A stretch of 64,000 nt of DNA. It comes from Methylophaga sp. 42_25_T18 (GTDB lineage: Bacteria; Pseudomonadota; Gammaproteobacteria; Nitrosococcales; Methylophagaceae). Positions 48,412 to 57,637 of the stretch are shown piece after piece. The DNA lies in contig MAAJ01000001.1 of the NCBI GenBank assembly GCA_002163085.1, positions 248,001-312,000 on the forward strand, in the 5' to 3' direction. The notes below the pieces were generated by a model. The model did not search any database, was not told the DNA's origin, and saw nothing but the letters and a program-made list of their open reading frames with translations. The translations under genes and the position numbers were made by a program. Each line of letters begins with the position of its first letter. Within the stretch, counting starts at the first letter, position 1.

Positions 48412-49161
48412 ATGTTGTTAATCCCTGCCATTGATCTAAAAGAGGGTCACTGTGTTCGTTTGCGTCAGGGACGCATGGAAGATAACACAGTGTTTTCTGA
48501 AGATCCGCTTGCTGTAGCCAAAAAATGGGTAGACGCTGGCGCCAAACGCTTACACATAGTCGACCTTGATGGCGCTTTTGCCGGTAAACCCGTTAATGCC
48601 GAAGTAATACATCAAATTTGTGCAGCCTTCCCCGATCTTGATGTACAAGTTGGTGGTGGTATACGTGATGAAGATACTATTCAAAGTTATCTTGAAGCTG
48701 GCGTCCGTTATGTCATTATTGGCACCAAGGCAATTAATGCACCTCATTTTGTTGGTGATGTTTGTGCCGAATTCCCTGGCCATATTATCGTCGGCCTTGA
48801 TGCTAAAGATGGCAAAGTAGCCATTGATGGCTGGTCAAAGTTGTCCCACCATGATGTCATTGATATTGCCAAACAATTTGAACACGACGGTGTCGAAGCT
48901 ATTATCTACACCGATATTAGTCGTGACGGTATGATGCAAGGCGTAAATCTGGAATCAACTCGAGACCTCGCTCGTGCAATTAAGATCCCTGTTATTGCCT
49001 CAGGTGGCGTCACTAGCTATGATGATGTTAAGGCCTTATGCCACTATGAAACTGAAGGTGTAACAGGTGCTATTGTTGGGCGAGCCATCTATGAAGGCAC
49101 GATTGATTTGGCTGAAGGTCAGGCATTGGCTGATCGGCTTAACCCTCCAACAAAATATTAA
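48412..49161 (+). CDS. hisA: ProFAR isomerase HisA
   Basis: An Amadori isomerase with a (beta/alpha)8 fold, 249 residues. The catalytic Asp in [15 protein letters not shown] and the second Asp in [10 protein letters not shown] are present. The phosphate-binding loops are VGGGIRDED and [10 protein letters not shown]. It precedes hisF by 15 bp. Confidence 0.98.
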   Translation: MLLIPAIDLKEGHCVRLRQGRMEDNTVFSEDPLAVAKKWVDAGAKRLHIVDLDGAFAGKPVNAEVIHQICAAFPDLDVQVGGGIRDEDTIQSYLEAGVRYVIIGTKAINAPHFVGDVCAEFPGHIIVGLDAKDGKVAIDGWSKLSHHDVIDIAKQFEHDGVEAIIYTDISRDGMMQGVNLESTRDLARAIKIPVIASGGVTSYDDVKALCHYETEGVTGAIVGRAIYEGTIDLAEGQALADRLNPPTKY

Positions 49162-49176
49162 TTTCAAGGTTATTCC

Positions 49177-49950
49177 ATGGCTCTAGCAAAACGCATTATT
49201 CCTTGTCTTGATGTTGACGATGGTCGCGTTGTAAAAGGTGTGCAATTTGTTGATATTCGTGATGCCGGCGACCCCATTGAAGTCGCTAAACGTTACGATC
49301 AACAAGGTGCTGATGAAATCACCTTTTTAGACATCACAGCCACTCATCATAATCGTGACACAATGGTGCATGTTGTTGAAGCAGTAGCCAGTCAGGTCTT
49401 TATCCCATTAACCGTTGGCGGTGGTATTCGCACCACCGATGATATTCGTCGTATGCTCAATGCTGGGGCTGATAAGGTCGGCATTAACTCTGCTGCGGTG
49501 AAAAACCCTGAGTTTGTGCGTGAAGCAGCTGAAAAGTTTGGTTCACAATGCATTGTGGTGGCGATTGATGCCAAACAAGTTTCCGCAGAAGGTGAAACAC
49601 CTAGATGGGAAATTTTCACCCATGGCGGTCGCACATCAACAGGCATCGATGCCATTGAGTGGGCGAAGAAAATGGTCGCTTATGGCGCTGGTGAAATATT
49701 ATTAACCAGCATGGATCGTGATGGCACCAAGTCAGGCTTTGATCTCAAACTTACTCGTGCGATCAGTGATGCTGTTGCCGTACCAGTGATTGCCTCTGGT
49801 GGCGTAGGAAAACTACAAGACTTAACTGATGGTGTAAAACTTGGAAAAGCAGATGCAGTTTTAGCTGCGAGTATTTTCCATTTTGGTGAACACACAGTAC
49901 AAGAAGCCAAACAACAAATGGCCAGCCAAGGTATTGAGGTTCGCCTTTAA
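49177..49950 (+). CDS. hisF: Imidazole glycerol phosphate synthase subunit HisF
   Basis: The cyclase subunit of the HisFH complex, producing imidazole glycerol phosphate and AICAR. The 257 residues contain the catalytic Asp in [18 protein letters not shown] and the second Asp in [15 protein letters not shown]. Phosphate loops are [10 protein letters not shown] and [10 protein letters not shown]. The TAA stop overlaps the hisI ATG. Confidence 0.99.
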   Translation: MALAKRIIPCLDVDDGRVVKGVQFVDIRDAGDPIEVAKRYDQQGADEITFLDITATHHNRDTMVHVVEAVASQVFIPLTVGGGIRTTDDIRRMLNAGADKVGINSAAVKNPEFVREAAEKFGSQCIVVAIDAKQVSAEGETPRWEIFTHGGRTSTGIDAIEWAKKMVAYGAGEILLTSMDRDGTKSGFDLKLTRAISDAVAVPVIASGGVGKLQDLTDGVKLGKADAVLAASIFHFGEHTVQEAKQQMASQGIEVRL

Positions 49951-50330
49951 TGTCTTGGTTAGAGAATATTAAATGGAATGATGATGGTTTAATTCCTGTG
50001 ATTACCCAAGAGTTTAACTCTAAGCAAGTACTTACTCTCGCATGGATGAATAAGGAATCGTTGGCACTCTCTGTAGAGACTGGCCATGCTGTCTACTGGT
50101 CACGCTCACGCCAAAAGCTATGGCATAAAGGTGAAGAGTCAGGCAATCAACAGATCATCAAATCTATTCGCCTAGATTGTGATAATGATGCACTATTAAT
50201 AGAAGTGGAACAGAAGGGCGGTATCGCCTGTCATACTGGTCGTCACCATTGTTTTTACCAACAACTACAAGATGGCCAATGGACAACAACCGAAAAAGTA
50301 TTAAAAGACCCTAAAGAGATGTACGGATGA
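49950..50330 (+). CDS. hisI: Phosphoribosyl-AMP cyclohydrolase HisI
   Basis: Opens the adenine ring of PR-AMP, step 3 of the pathway. A stand-alone 126-residue enzyme, not fused to HisE as in enterics. The [16 protein letters not shown] segment and zinc ligands in [10 protein letters not shown] and [12 protein letters not shown] are visible. It overlaps hisF by 1 bp and hisE by 4 bp. Confidence 0.98.
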   Translation: MSWLENIKWNDDGLIPVITQEFNSKQVLTLAWMNKESLALSVETGHAVYWSRSRQKLWHKGEESGNQQIIKSIRLDCDNDALLIEVEQKGGIACHTGRHHCFYQQLQDGQWTTTEKVLKDPKEMYG

Positions 50331-50644
50331 GTGACACCTTAACTAAATTGGCTGAAGTACTAGAAGCACGTAAAAATGCAGATCCTGACAGCTCTTATGT
50401 TGCAAGCTTATATAAAGCGGGCACAGACAAAATCCTCAAAAAATTAGGGGAAGAAGCCACTGAAACGGTGATTGCAGGTAAAGGCGGGGATCGCGATGAA
50501 ATTATTTATGAAACGGCTGATCTATGGTTTCATAGCTTAGTTTTATTAGCTCATAACGATATCAACCCACAAGCTGTTTTAGATGAGCTTGATCGTCGTT
50601 TTGGACTGTCAGGTATAGAAGAAAAAGCGAGCAGGAGTAAATAA
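50327..50644 (+). CDS. hisE: Phosphoribosyl-ATP pyrophosphatase HisE
   Basis: Removes pyrophosphate from PR-ATP, step 2 of the pathway. The 105 residues form the all-alpha MazG-like fold, with the metal-binding motif [13 protein letters not shown] and [13 protein letters not shown]. It overlaps hisI by 4 bp and hinT by 1 bp. Confidence 0.98.
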   Translation: MSDTLTKLAEVLEARKNADPDSSYVASLYKAGTDKILKKLGEEATETVIAGKGGDRDEIIYETADLWFHSLVLLAHNDINPQAVLDELDRRFGLSGIEEKASRSK

Positions 50645-50982
50645 TGACCGATTGTTTGTTTTGCAAAATTATTGCTGGCGATATTCCTTCCAGCAAGGTT
50701 TACGAAGATGAGCAAATATACGTCTTTAAAGATATTTATCCTAAAGCTGAGGTGCACATTTTAGTTGTTCCAAAAATTCACATTAAAAGTCTCGACGAGT
50801 TAAACGGTGAGCACCAAGATCTCATTGCAAAAATGACATTAAAATTACCTGAACTTGCTCGCTCGCAAGGCTTAGATACTGGCTTTAGAACTATTATCAA
50901 TACAGGACCTGGTGGCGGCCAAGAAGTAGACCACCTACATATGCATATCTTGGGTGGTAAAAACCTCCCGGGTTTTAAATAG
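50644..50982 (+). CDS. hinT: HIT family purine nucleoside phosphoramidase (HinT)
   Basis: A 112-residue histidine-triad hydrolase with the motif HLHMHILGG near the end and the N-terminal CLFCKIIAGDIPS. HinT proteins cleave AMP-N bonds such as adenylylated lysine; the cellular substrate is unclear. It links the his genes and the tat genes, with 9 bp to tatA. Confidence 0.95.
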   Translation: MTDCLFCKIIAGDIPSSKVYEDEQIYVFKDIYPKAEVHILVVPKIHIKSLDELNGEHQDLIAKMTLKLPELARSQGLDTGFRTIINTGPGGGQEVDHLHMHILGGKNLPGFK

Positions 50983-50991
50983 GAGATTATT

Positions 50992-51234
50992 ATGGGTTTT
51001 GGTGGAATCAGCGTATGGCAATTATTAATCGTTTTAGTAATCGTCATCTTATTGTTTGGTACAAAAAAATTACGCTCATTAGGTGGTGATTTAGGCAGTG
51101 CAATAAAAAACTTTAAGCAATCAATGCAAGAAGGTGAACAAACTGCAAAGTCCGAAAATGATAATACGATTGATCACGACAACATCTCTCAAGAAAAAGC
51201 TGCTGAAACTGAAAAAGACAAACACTCGAGCTAA
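50992..51234 (+). CDS. tatA: Twin-arginine translocase subunit TatA
   Basis: The pore-forming Tat subunit. The 80 residues comprise one membrane helix ([16 protein letters not shown]), the [14 protein letters not shown] hinge, an amphipathic helix and an acidic tail. It exports folded proteins, often cofactor enzymes, which matter to a respiring methylotroph. Confidence 0.97.
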   Translation: MGFGGISVWQLLIVLVIVILLFGTKKLRSLGGDLGSAIKNFKQSMQEGEQTAKSENDNTIDHDNISQEKAAETEKDKHSS

Positions 51235-51239
51235 ATACG

Positions 51240-51518
51240 ATGTTTGATATTGGTTTTTGGGAGCTATCCCTTATTGTCATCGTCGCTTTGGTTGTCGTTG
51301 GCCCTGAACGTTTACCTAAACTGATCCGCGTAACAGGTTTATGGCTAGGGCGAGCTAATGCCTCCATACAGTCTATTCGTAGTGAAATATCACGAGAGTT
51401 ACGTGCCGAAGAATTAAAGCAAGCACTGAATAAAACGGTAGATTTACCCGACTTAGAACAAACAATTTCGCCTAGCGAAAATAGCATAATACCTAAGGAT
51501 AAAGATGGAAACGGATAA
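51240..51518 (+). CDS. tatB: Twin-arginine translocase subunit TatB
   Basis: Receives Tat substrates together with TatC. The 92 residues show the N-terminal helix WELSLIVIVALVVVGPERLP with the conserved Glu-Arg-Leu-Pro, then an amphipathic helix. It is shorter than enteric TatB. It lies 5 bp after tatA, and its 3' end overlaps tatC by 14 bp. Confidence 0.95.
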   Translation: MFDIGFWELSLIVIVALVVVGPERLPKLIRVTGLWLGRANASIQSIRSEISRELRAEELKQALNKTVDLPDLEQTISPSENSIIPKDKDGNG

Positions 51519-52239
51519 TCAACAACCTTTGATATCCCACCTTATAGAACTGCGAGACCGGTTATTGCGTGGTGTTTTGGCAGTATTAGTTATTGCTGTC
51601 GTATTATTGCCATTTTCAAATGATTTATATCACTTCCTAGCAGAGCCGCTATTACGTCATTTGCCAGAATCAAGCACGATGATCGCAACTGAAGTCGCAT
51701 CCCCCTTTTTAACGCCCTTTAAACTCACCTTAAGCACAGCCATTATGTTGGCAGTACCTGTTTTGCTTTATCAACTTTGGGCCTTTATTGCACCGGGGTT
51801 ATATGACAACGAGCGCAAGCTGGTTTTTCCGTTATTATTCGCCAGTACAACGCTGTTTTTTCTAGGTGTGATCTTTGCGTATTACGTCGTGTTTCCGATT
51901 ATTTTTGGCTTTTTAACACAAGCAGCACCAGAAGGTGTAGCCGTCATGACGGACATCAGTAGTTATTTGGATTTTGTATTAAAGCTGTTTTTTGCTTTTG
52001 GTTTGGCATTTGAAGTGCCTATAGCCACAATCTTATTGATTTGGACCGGCGTTTCAACGACAGAAAGTCTTGCTGAAAAACGGCCCTATATTATCGTTGG
52101 TGCTTTTGTAATTGGCATGTTATTAACGCCGCCCGATATTATCTCGCAGACATTATTAGCGGTGCCCGTCTGGTTGTTATTTGAATTAGGTTTAGTCTGC
52201 GCGCGGTGGTTTCCAAAAAAAATCACCGAAGATGATTAG
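51505..52239 (+). CDS. tatC: Twin-arginine translocase subunit TatC
   Basis: The polytopic Tat receptor that binds the twin-arginine signal. The 244 residues contain six membrane helices. The start PLISHLIELRDRLLRG includes the signal-contacting Glu and Arg, followed by LYQLWAFIAPGLYDNER. Start overlaps tatB. Last gene of the his-hinT-tat run. Confidence 0.98.
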   Translation: METDNQQPLISHLIELRDRLLRGVLAVLVIAVVLLPFSNDLYHFLAEPLLRHLPESSTMIATEVASPFLTPFKLTLSTAIMLAVPVLLYQLWAFIAPGLYDNERKLVFPLLFASTTLFFLGVIFAYYVVFPIIFGFLTQAAPEGVAVMTDISSYLDFVLKLFFAFGLAFEVPIATILLIWTGVSTTESLAEKRPYIIVGAFVIGMLLTPPDIISQTLLAVPVWLLFELGLVCARWFPKKITEDD

Positions 52240-52240
52240 A

Positions 52241-52585
52241 CTAACTGATATAACGCAGACGCGTACCGTGCTCTAACGATAATAACAATTCATCAGCACG
52301 AATTTCTTTAGGAAAATAAACACCTGAAATTTTAGCGCCATGAATACTGGCACCATCTAGGCTGTCACAGTTAGAAAAATCAACACCTCGCAAGTCAGCT
52401 TGTCGAAAGTAGCTGTCGGAAAAATCCAAACCTTTAGTGTTTATCCCTTGTAAATTGAGATGGCGAAAATCACAGCCGGTTAAATCCACTTTTTCTCCAG
52501 CGGCTACGCGCTGGTTAAATTCGTCTATTTTACCTTCTCTTAATAGACGATAAATAGGATCGTCTGAAATTATCGGGTTGGCCAC
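52241..52585 (-). CDS. Pentapeptide repeat protein
   Basis: A small protein of 114 residues. The middle (~38-85) shows A(D/N)Lxx-type repeats (LTGCDFRHLNLQGINTKGLDF, split over several turns), which fold as a right-handed quadrilateral beta-helix. The N-terminus is helical. It uses a GTG start. Its stop is 1 bp from the tatC stop on the other strand. No function can be assigned. Confidence 0.82.
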   Translation of the reverse strand: MANPIISDDPIYRLLREGKIDEFNQRVAAGEKVDLTGCDFRHLNLQGINTKGLDFSDSYFRQADLRGVDFSNCDSLDGASIHGAKISGVYFPKEIRADELLLSLEHGTRLRYIS

Positions 52586-52598
52586 TAATTAGGATTCC

Positions 52599-52847
52599 TT
52601 ATGCGGTGATATCGATGGTGCCTCCCGGATTATCAGGGTTAAATCCGGCTTGATCTGTTTCATTTGCTTGATTAACAACTTCAGTGGTTGTCACTTCTGT
52701 TGAATCTTGCTCACTGGCCGTCACTGTATTCTGAGTTTCGCCACCTTGTAGCGCTGCAGATTCACGACCTTCTAGTAGGTTTTGTTGTGATAATGGGTTG
52801 GTTAATGTCGGTTGCCCAGCAAAGGGGGTAATACCTGGAATTTCCAT
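52599..52847 (-). CDS. Small, probably disordered protein
   Basis: An 82-residue protein preceded by a good ribosome site (GAGGAG, 7 nt before the ATG). The composition is polar, rich in Thr, Gln, Glu and Asn, with no Cys, Trp or Lys and no membrane segment. It is acidic and likely unstructured. It sits 13 bp before the pentapeptide gene and is probably co-transcribed. No family recognised. Confidence 0.62.
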   Translation of the reverse strand: MEIPGITPFAGQPTLTNPLSQQNLLEGRESAALQGGETQNTVTASEQDSTEVTTTEVVNQANETDQAGFNPDNPGGTIDITA

Positions 52848-52930
52848 AACACACTCCTCACTTCAGAGTTTAGATGCTTAAGCTTACAACGTGTTCATAA
52901 CTATGTAAAATTATTACTCAACTATTACCT

Positions 52931-53770
52931 CTATTTTGTGCTCTTGTTCACATTTTCTATCAATAAAGTCTCGATTCTATCCAAACGTGAGTCCATAGCG
53001 ATCATATTTTCTTTAATCCAATGCACTTCACCTGCTTCACCTTCACCGGTTTCACGATAATATTGCTCATGTTCTCGCTGCATTACATCCAAAATGATAC
53101 CAATCATCATATTTAAAAAGACAAAAGCGGTAAGAAAGATAAAGCTCAAATAAAAGATCCAGCTGAGCGGAAACTCTGTCATCGTTTCATACATCACGTC
53201 CGTCCAATCTTCAAATGTCGCCACTCTAAATAACGTCAACATCGAAATTGAAATATTTCCCCAAAGGGTTGAATTGATATGGTCAAACATAAAACTACCA
53301 ATCGCGGCATAAATATAAAAAATAATAAACATCAATAACACCACATAACCCATGCGAGGTAATGCTTTAATTAATGCATTAATTAATATACGTAATTCTG
53401 GAATAATCGATACTAATCGTAATACCCTAAAGATGCGTAATAACCGTGCCAACAAGACCGTTTCATTACCATCTACAGGGATTAAACTGGCTGTTACGAT
53501 TAAAAAATCAAAGACATTCCAGCCCTTTTTGAAAAAATCTAACGTTCTGGGCTCAGAAATCAACCTAATCATCACCTCCACCAAGAAAAATAGGGTGATA
53601 AACATGTCTAACCATACAACGATATTACCTACCGTTGAATCAATCTCGTAGGTTTTAGCGCCTGTTACCAACGCAGAGAATACGATAATAGCTATCACCG
53701 TTAATTCAAATATTTTATTAGTATGGAGTGCGAATAAACTCGCTTTTATCTGATCGACCGAAAATGACAT
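52931..53770 (-). CDS. Voltage-gated cation channel (NaChBac-type ion transporter)
   Basis: A single-domain 6-TM channel of 279 residues, working as a tetramer. The voltage sensor S4 is LLARLLRIFRVLRLVSIIPE, with Arg at every third position. The pore reads LFRVATFEDWTDVMYE, so the selectivity filter is TFEDWTD. The C-terminal end (EHEQYYRETGEGE... to ENMIAMDSRLDRIETLLIENV) looks like the neck and coiled coil of this family. Two filter Asp residues hint at calcium rather than sodium preference (see findings). Confidence 0.9.
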   Translation of the reverse strand: MSFSVDQIKASLFALHTNKIFELTVIAIIVFSALVTGAKTYEIDSTVGNIVVWLDMFITLFFLVEVMIRLISEPRTLDFFKKGWNVFDFLIVTASLIPVDGNETVLLARLLRIFRVLRLVSIIPELRILINALIKALPRMGYVVLLMFIIFYIYAAIGSFMFDHINSTLWGNISISMLTLFRVATFEDWTDVMYETMTEFPLSWIFYLSFIFLTAFVFLNMMIGIILDVMQREHEQYYRETGEGEAGEVHWIKENMIAMDSRLDRIETLLIENVNKSTK

Positions 53771-53930
53771 AGATTTGGCTAGTTACTTGAAATTAAATAA
53801 GACGGAAAGATACCAGAGACAAGCAATATATTAAATAAACAATAATGCTGTGCCGTTAACAAAATAAAGTTAACTATCATCGCAATTAATATGTGTAGAA
53901 TGAGATATCGATAATTTGTAAGGGAAACTA

Positions 53931-54170
53931 ATGACTATTAAACAAGAATTAATTGATGAAATTGAAGTATTACTTCGTTATAACCTCGATACCACACAAG
54001 AAGGCATTAAAGTCCATAACACAGCTCGACAAGGCTTAATCGATGCCAGTGAACGTTTATTTGAAAAAGGCCTAGTTAGCCAGAAAGATGGTGGCTACCT
54101 AACGGATCTTGGCCATGAAGCAGCGGAACACACCCAAGCAGCACTGCGACTACTCTCCACTACGTCATAG
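53931..54170 (+). CDS. TIGR02647 family protein
   Basis: A 79-residue conserved small protein of unknown function seen in Pseudomonas-like bacteria. The whole length fits the family: ELIDEIEVLLRYNLDTTQEGIKVH, then DASERLFEKGLVSQKDGGYL and TDLGHEAAEHTQAAL. Predicted all-helical, resembling a winged-helix end. AAGGGA precedes the ATG. Confidence 0.88.
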   Translation: MTIKQELIDEIEVLLRYNLDTTQEGIKVHNTARQGLIDASERLFEKGLVSQKDGGYLTDLGHEAAEHTQAALRLLSTTS

Positions 54171-54182
54171 AATGTAGTTAAC

Positions 54183-54668
54183 TTAAACTCTATCGTAAAC
54201 CACAAAACTATAGGGATATTGGTTTTTTTCATCAGCGGGGTGATCTTCACGGCTAATTTCTTGCCATTGATCTTTATTCCATTGAGGGAACCACGTGTCG
54301 CCTTCTAACTCAACATCAACATGAGTAAGATAAATTCTTTCTACCTCAGGTAAAAGTTGTTCATACAATGACGCACCGCCCATCACCATAACTTCTTCAG
54401 CATCATCACACGCCAGTAATGCTTGCTCTAATGATGGCACTACGGTGCAACCATCTACCTGGTAATCAGTATTTGAAGTAACAATGATATTTTTCCTTCC
54501 AGGCAATGCTCTACCTATCGATTCATGGGTATTTCGTCCCATCACTAAAGGTTTCCCCATCGTTACTCTTCGGAAATACTTTAGATCAGCCGATAATTTC
54601 CACGGTAAATCATTATTCCTGCCGATCAAGCCTTGCTTATCCATCGCCACAATAATTGCTACTTTCAT
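54183..54668 (-). CDS. folA: Dihydrofolate reductase FolA
   Basis: Reduces dihydrofolate to tetrahydrofolate with NADPH. The 161 residues start KVAIIVAMDKQGLIGRNNDLPW, with the catalytic Asp in the SADLKYFRRVTMGKP helix. MGRNTHESIGRALPGRKNI and MVMGGASLYEQLLP contact NADPH. ATG 54668 is used; an ATG at 54698 would add ten hydrophobic residues without family support. It adjoins the origin-like region. Confidence 0.96.
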   Translation of the reverse strand: MKVAIIVAMDKQGLIGRNNDLPWKLSADLKYFRRVTMGKPLVMGRNTHESIGRALPGRKNIIVTSNTDYQVDGCTVVPSLEQALLACDDAEEVMVMGGASLYEQLLPEVERIYLTHVDVELEGDTWFPQWNKDQWQEISREDHPADEKNQYPYSFVVYDRV

Positions 54669-54771
54669 TTTCAATAACACCAAGAAAATTGGATGCATAG
54701 CATAGCATTTGTCACTATTTAATCAGCACTAAAAAACCATCCATACTTACTTAAATTCAAAGATACCTCCA

Positions 54772-55094
54772 TTTAATAACTTCGGTATAAGCACACAAAT
54801 AAAACTGATCAAAACCTGTGAGTAACTTTTCCTGTGGATAAGTACGCTCTTTATCCACAAGAGATCACTCTACTATTAGTAGAATAACCCACAACTACTT
54901 TTATTTTAACTATTTGAATTTTAATATAAATTAAAAACAATCCACCTATCCACAGGCATCAAACAACATCATCACTAAACTCTTTTAATATAGTTATATT
55001 GTTTTAATGATTAAATTATTTGAATAACTATTTTTTTCTAGTTACGTAAACATAAAACTAACTTTTTAGACATGACAACTTTTATAAAACATAC
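54772..55094 (+). repeat. Direct repeat, copy 1 (DnaA-box unit)
   Basis: The unit begins TTTAATAACTTCGGTATAAG and carries DnaA-type sites at 54817 (TGTGAGTAA, degenerate), 54833 (TGTGGATAA), 54851 (TTATCCACA), 54885 (TAACCCACA) and 54946 (CTATCCACA), plus GATC at 54807 and 54863. Every one recurs exactly 323 bp further on. Its right part contains an ATG at 55006 (reading MIKLFE, then stop) in the position that corresponds to the priA start in copy 2. Confidence 0.85.
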
Positions 55095-55328
55095 TTTAAT
55101 AACTTCGGTATAAGCACACAAATAAAACAGATCAAAAACTGTGGATAACTTTTCCTGTGGATAACTCATGTACTTATCCACAAGAGATCTAACACTAGAC
55201 ATAAAACTTACCCACAAGACTTTTAAGATTAACACTATGAAAACACTGCGTAATAATGAATAATCCACCTATCCACAGGCATCAAACATCATCATCACTA
55301 ATTCTTTCTATATATTTATATTTGTTTA
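55095..55328 (+). repeat. Direct repeat, copy 2 (DnaA-box unit), up to priA
   Basis: Same start TTTAATAACTTCGGTATAAG as copy 1. Boxes are at 55140 and 55156 (TGTGGATAA), 55174 (TTATCCACA), 55208 (TTACCCACA) and 55269 (CTATCCACA), with GATC at 55130 and 55186. The offset to copy 1 is 323 bp at every site. This copy keeps more perfect boxes. The unit runs into the priA start at 55329. Confidence 0.85.
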
Positions 55329-57518
55329 ATGATAAAAATTCTTCATATTGCTATCCCTTGTCCCTTGAGACAAAGATTTGATTATTTAAGTACAGAAGAT
55401 AATCAGGATTGGACTCCAGGACTTAGAGTTAAAGTCCCTTTTGGATCCAGACAACTTATCGGCATAGTTCTTCAAGTGTCCGAAATTGAAGCAGATCGAG
55501 ATATATCTAAATTAAAACCTATTTTGGAAAAAATAGATTCAACGCCAATACTAAATGATGAATTATTTAATCTAATTAACTGGGTCAGTTTTTATTATCA
55601 CCATCCTATCGGAGATTGTTTTCAGGCAGCACTACCTAAAAAATTACGTCATGGTGAAACAGCAGAATTAAAAACAGAAACCTTTTGGTATGAAAAACAA
55701 CCATCGGAATTGACCGAAGTTACATTAGGAAAAAAACAAGATAAAATTTTAACGTTTCTTAAACAGCATCAAACAGGATTAAGTCAACGCCAAATCAAAC
55801 AACAACTAGGTGAATGCAAATCCTCATTACTAAGTTTAGAAACAAAAGGAATTATTCGTTCATCTACCCGACCTAAATTAGCCCTACCCCTTGTTGAAAT
55901 TGAACCAGCATGTGACTTAAATGAAGAACAGCAAATTGCTGTTGATACAGTTTGGCAAAAAAGACAAGAATTCACTCCTTACCTGTTACAAGGAATTACA
56001 GGAAGTGGGAAAACTGAAGTTTATATTCAGCTTAGTGAACAAATGCTGGCTGAAGGCAAACAAGTACTCATTTTAATTCCTGAAATTGGTCTAACATCAC
56101 AATTTGTACAGCGGTTTAAGCAACGCTTAGCAGTTAATATCGTTGTTTTAAATTCATCCATTTCAGATGGAGAACGAAAACAAGGTTGGTTACTCGCCCA
56201 AGCAGGGCTCGCAGATATAGTTATAGGTACACGCTCAGCGGTATTTACGCCGTTAACCTCTGCTGGTTTAATTATCTTAGATGAAGAACACGATAGTTCG
56301 TATAAACAACAAGACGGTCTTCGTTATCATGCAAGAAATGTCGCTTTAGTCCGTGCAAAGAAATTAGCCATTCCCATTATCTTAGGCAGTGCGACACCCT
56401 CCTTAGAAAGTCTCTACCACGTCCGTCAAAAGCGATATCAGCTACTTTCGTTAACAAAACGTGCAGGTGGTGCCAAACTTCCCAAAGTTCGTGTAATCGA
56501 TAGTAGTGGTTCTGATACACAAAATGGAATCAGTCAAAAATTATTACAAACCATCAAGAAACATATCGAAAACGATAATCAAGTCATACTTTTTATCAAT
56601 CGACGAGGTTTTGCACCGGTATTAATGTGTCATGAGTGTAATTGGCAAGCTGCGTGCACAGGCTGTGACGCTCGTATGGTTGTTCACTACCATCGTAATA
56701 TTTTGTTTTGTCACCATTGTGGTTTAATTCAACGATTACCCGAGAAATGTCCAACATGCCAGAGCGGTGATTTAAAAAACTATGGGGCCGGTACCGAAAA
56801 AGTAGAACATTCTTTGCAACGCTTATTTCCAAAAACACCCGTTTTAAGAATTGATCGAGATACGACTCAACGGGTGAATGCCTTTACTGACTTAATTTCA
56901 GATATCAAACAAGGTGGAGCAAAAATCTTAGTCGGCACACAAATGTTGGCAAAAGGTCATGATTTTCATGATGTAACTTTAGTTGGTGTTTTAGATGCCG
57001 ATCAGGGTTTATATAGTGCTGACTTCAGAGCAACGGAATCTTTAGCTCAATTAATTACCCAGGTGACGGGTCGTGCTGGTCGGGGTGAAAAAGAAGGTGA
57101 AGTACTTATACAGACGGAACAACCACAACATGAGTTCTGGAAAAACCTGATTAAACAAGGATATCAATACACCGCAGATGATTTATTACAGCAACGCATT
57201 GAGATGGCCATGCCGCCAGCAGGATCATTATGTGTCATTCGAGCAGAAGAAAAAGATCAGACATTAGCGATGCAGTTTTTAACGGAAGTCTTGACCATTT
57301 TTAATCAAACGATACAACAAGACGTTATTATTATGGGGCCTGTCCCAGCCATTATGGAGAAAAAAGCCGGTCGATATCGTGCCCAGCTTTTACTTTCAAC
57401 TCAACATAGACGCTGCTTACATCAGTTATTAGATCAGCACATTCAATCAATATCAGCATTAAAATTAGCGAGAAAAGTACGATGGTCTATTGATATAGAT
57501 CCCGTCGATTTACTTTAA
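55329..57518 (+). CDS. priA: Primosomal protein N' / replication restart helicase PriA
   Basis: A 3'-5' helicase that reloads DnaB at stalled forks. The 729 residues comprise an N-terminal fork-binding domain, Walker A in LLQGITGSGKTEVYIQ (~220), a DEEH box in LIILDEEHDSS, and zinc-binding Cys pairs in CHECNWQAACTGCD and CHHCGLIQRLPEKCPTC. The helicase motif VTGRAGRG follows. It starts directly after the DnaA-box region, so its transcription could be affected by DnaA binding. Confidence 0.98.
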   Translation: MIKILHIAIPCPLRQRFDYLSTEDNQDWTPGLRVKVPFGSRQLIGIVLQVSEIEADRDISKLKPILEKIDSTPILNDELFNLINWVSFYYHHPIGDCFQAALPKKLRHGETAELKTETFWYEKQPSELTEVTLGKKQDKILTFLKQHQTGLSQRQIKQQLGECKSSLLSLETKGIIRSSTRPKLALPLVEIEPACDLNEEQQIAVDTVWQKRQEFTPYLLQGITGSGKTEVYIQLSEQMLAEGKQVLILIPEIGLTSQFVQRFKQRLAVNIVVLNSSISDGERKQGWLLAQAGLADIVIGTRSAVFTPLTSAGLIILDEEHDSSYKQQDGLRYHARNVALVRAKKLAIPIILGSATPSLESLYHVRQKRYQLLSLTKRAGGAKLPKVRVIDSSGSDTQNGISQKLLQTIKKHIENDNQVILFINRRGFAPVLMCHECNWQAACTGCDARMVVHYHRNILFCHHCGLIQRLPEKCPTCQSGDLKNYGAGTEKVEHSLQRLFPKTPVLRIDRDTTQRVNAFTDLISDIKQGGAKILVGTQMLAKGHDFHDVTLVGVLDADQGLYSADFRATESLAQLITQVTGRAGRGEKEGEVLIQTEQPQHEFWKNLIKQGYQYTADDLLQQRIEMAMPPAGSLCVIRAEEKDQTLAMQFLTEVLTIFNQTIQQDVIIMGPVPAIMEKKAGRYRAQLLLSTQHRRCLHQLLDQHIQSISALKLARKVRWSIDIDPVDLL

Positions 57519-57637
57519 AAATTCCCAATAAACAAAGACTTTCTTTGATTTACTCACATCAGCAAGAATCAATGATGTGATCAGGCTAGAGGATCGGTTA
57601 AAATGCCACGATTAATTTTGTGTAAGGCTTCACCATC

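Larger units (their letters stand above)
54700..55328. other. Candidate chromosomal replication origin (oriC)
   Basis: About 630 bp, very AT-rich, between folA and priA with no gene. It contains five perfect 9-bp DnaA boxes (TTATCCACA or its complement at 54833, 54851, 55140, 55156, 55174) and five near matches (54817, 54885, 54946, 55208, 55269). A long A/T block at 54980-55035 could serve as the unwinding element, and there are several GATC sites. Box density is far above chance. Nearby recF, gyrB, dnaG and rpoD also suit an origin region. Confidence 0.75.

Noticed and set aside
57540..57600. Terminator between priA and argS
   Set aside because: The CAAAGA/TCTTTG hairpin is short and AT-rich and lacks a T run; too weak to call.
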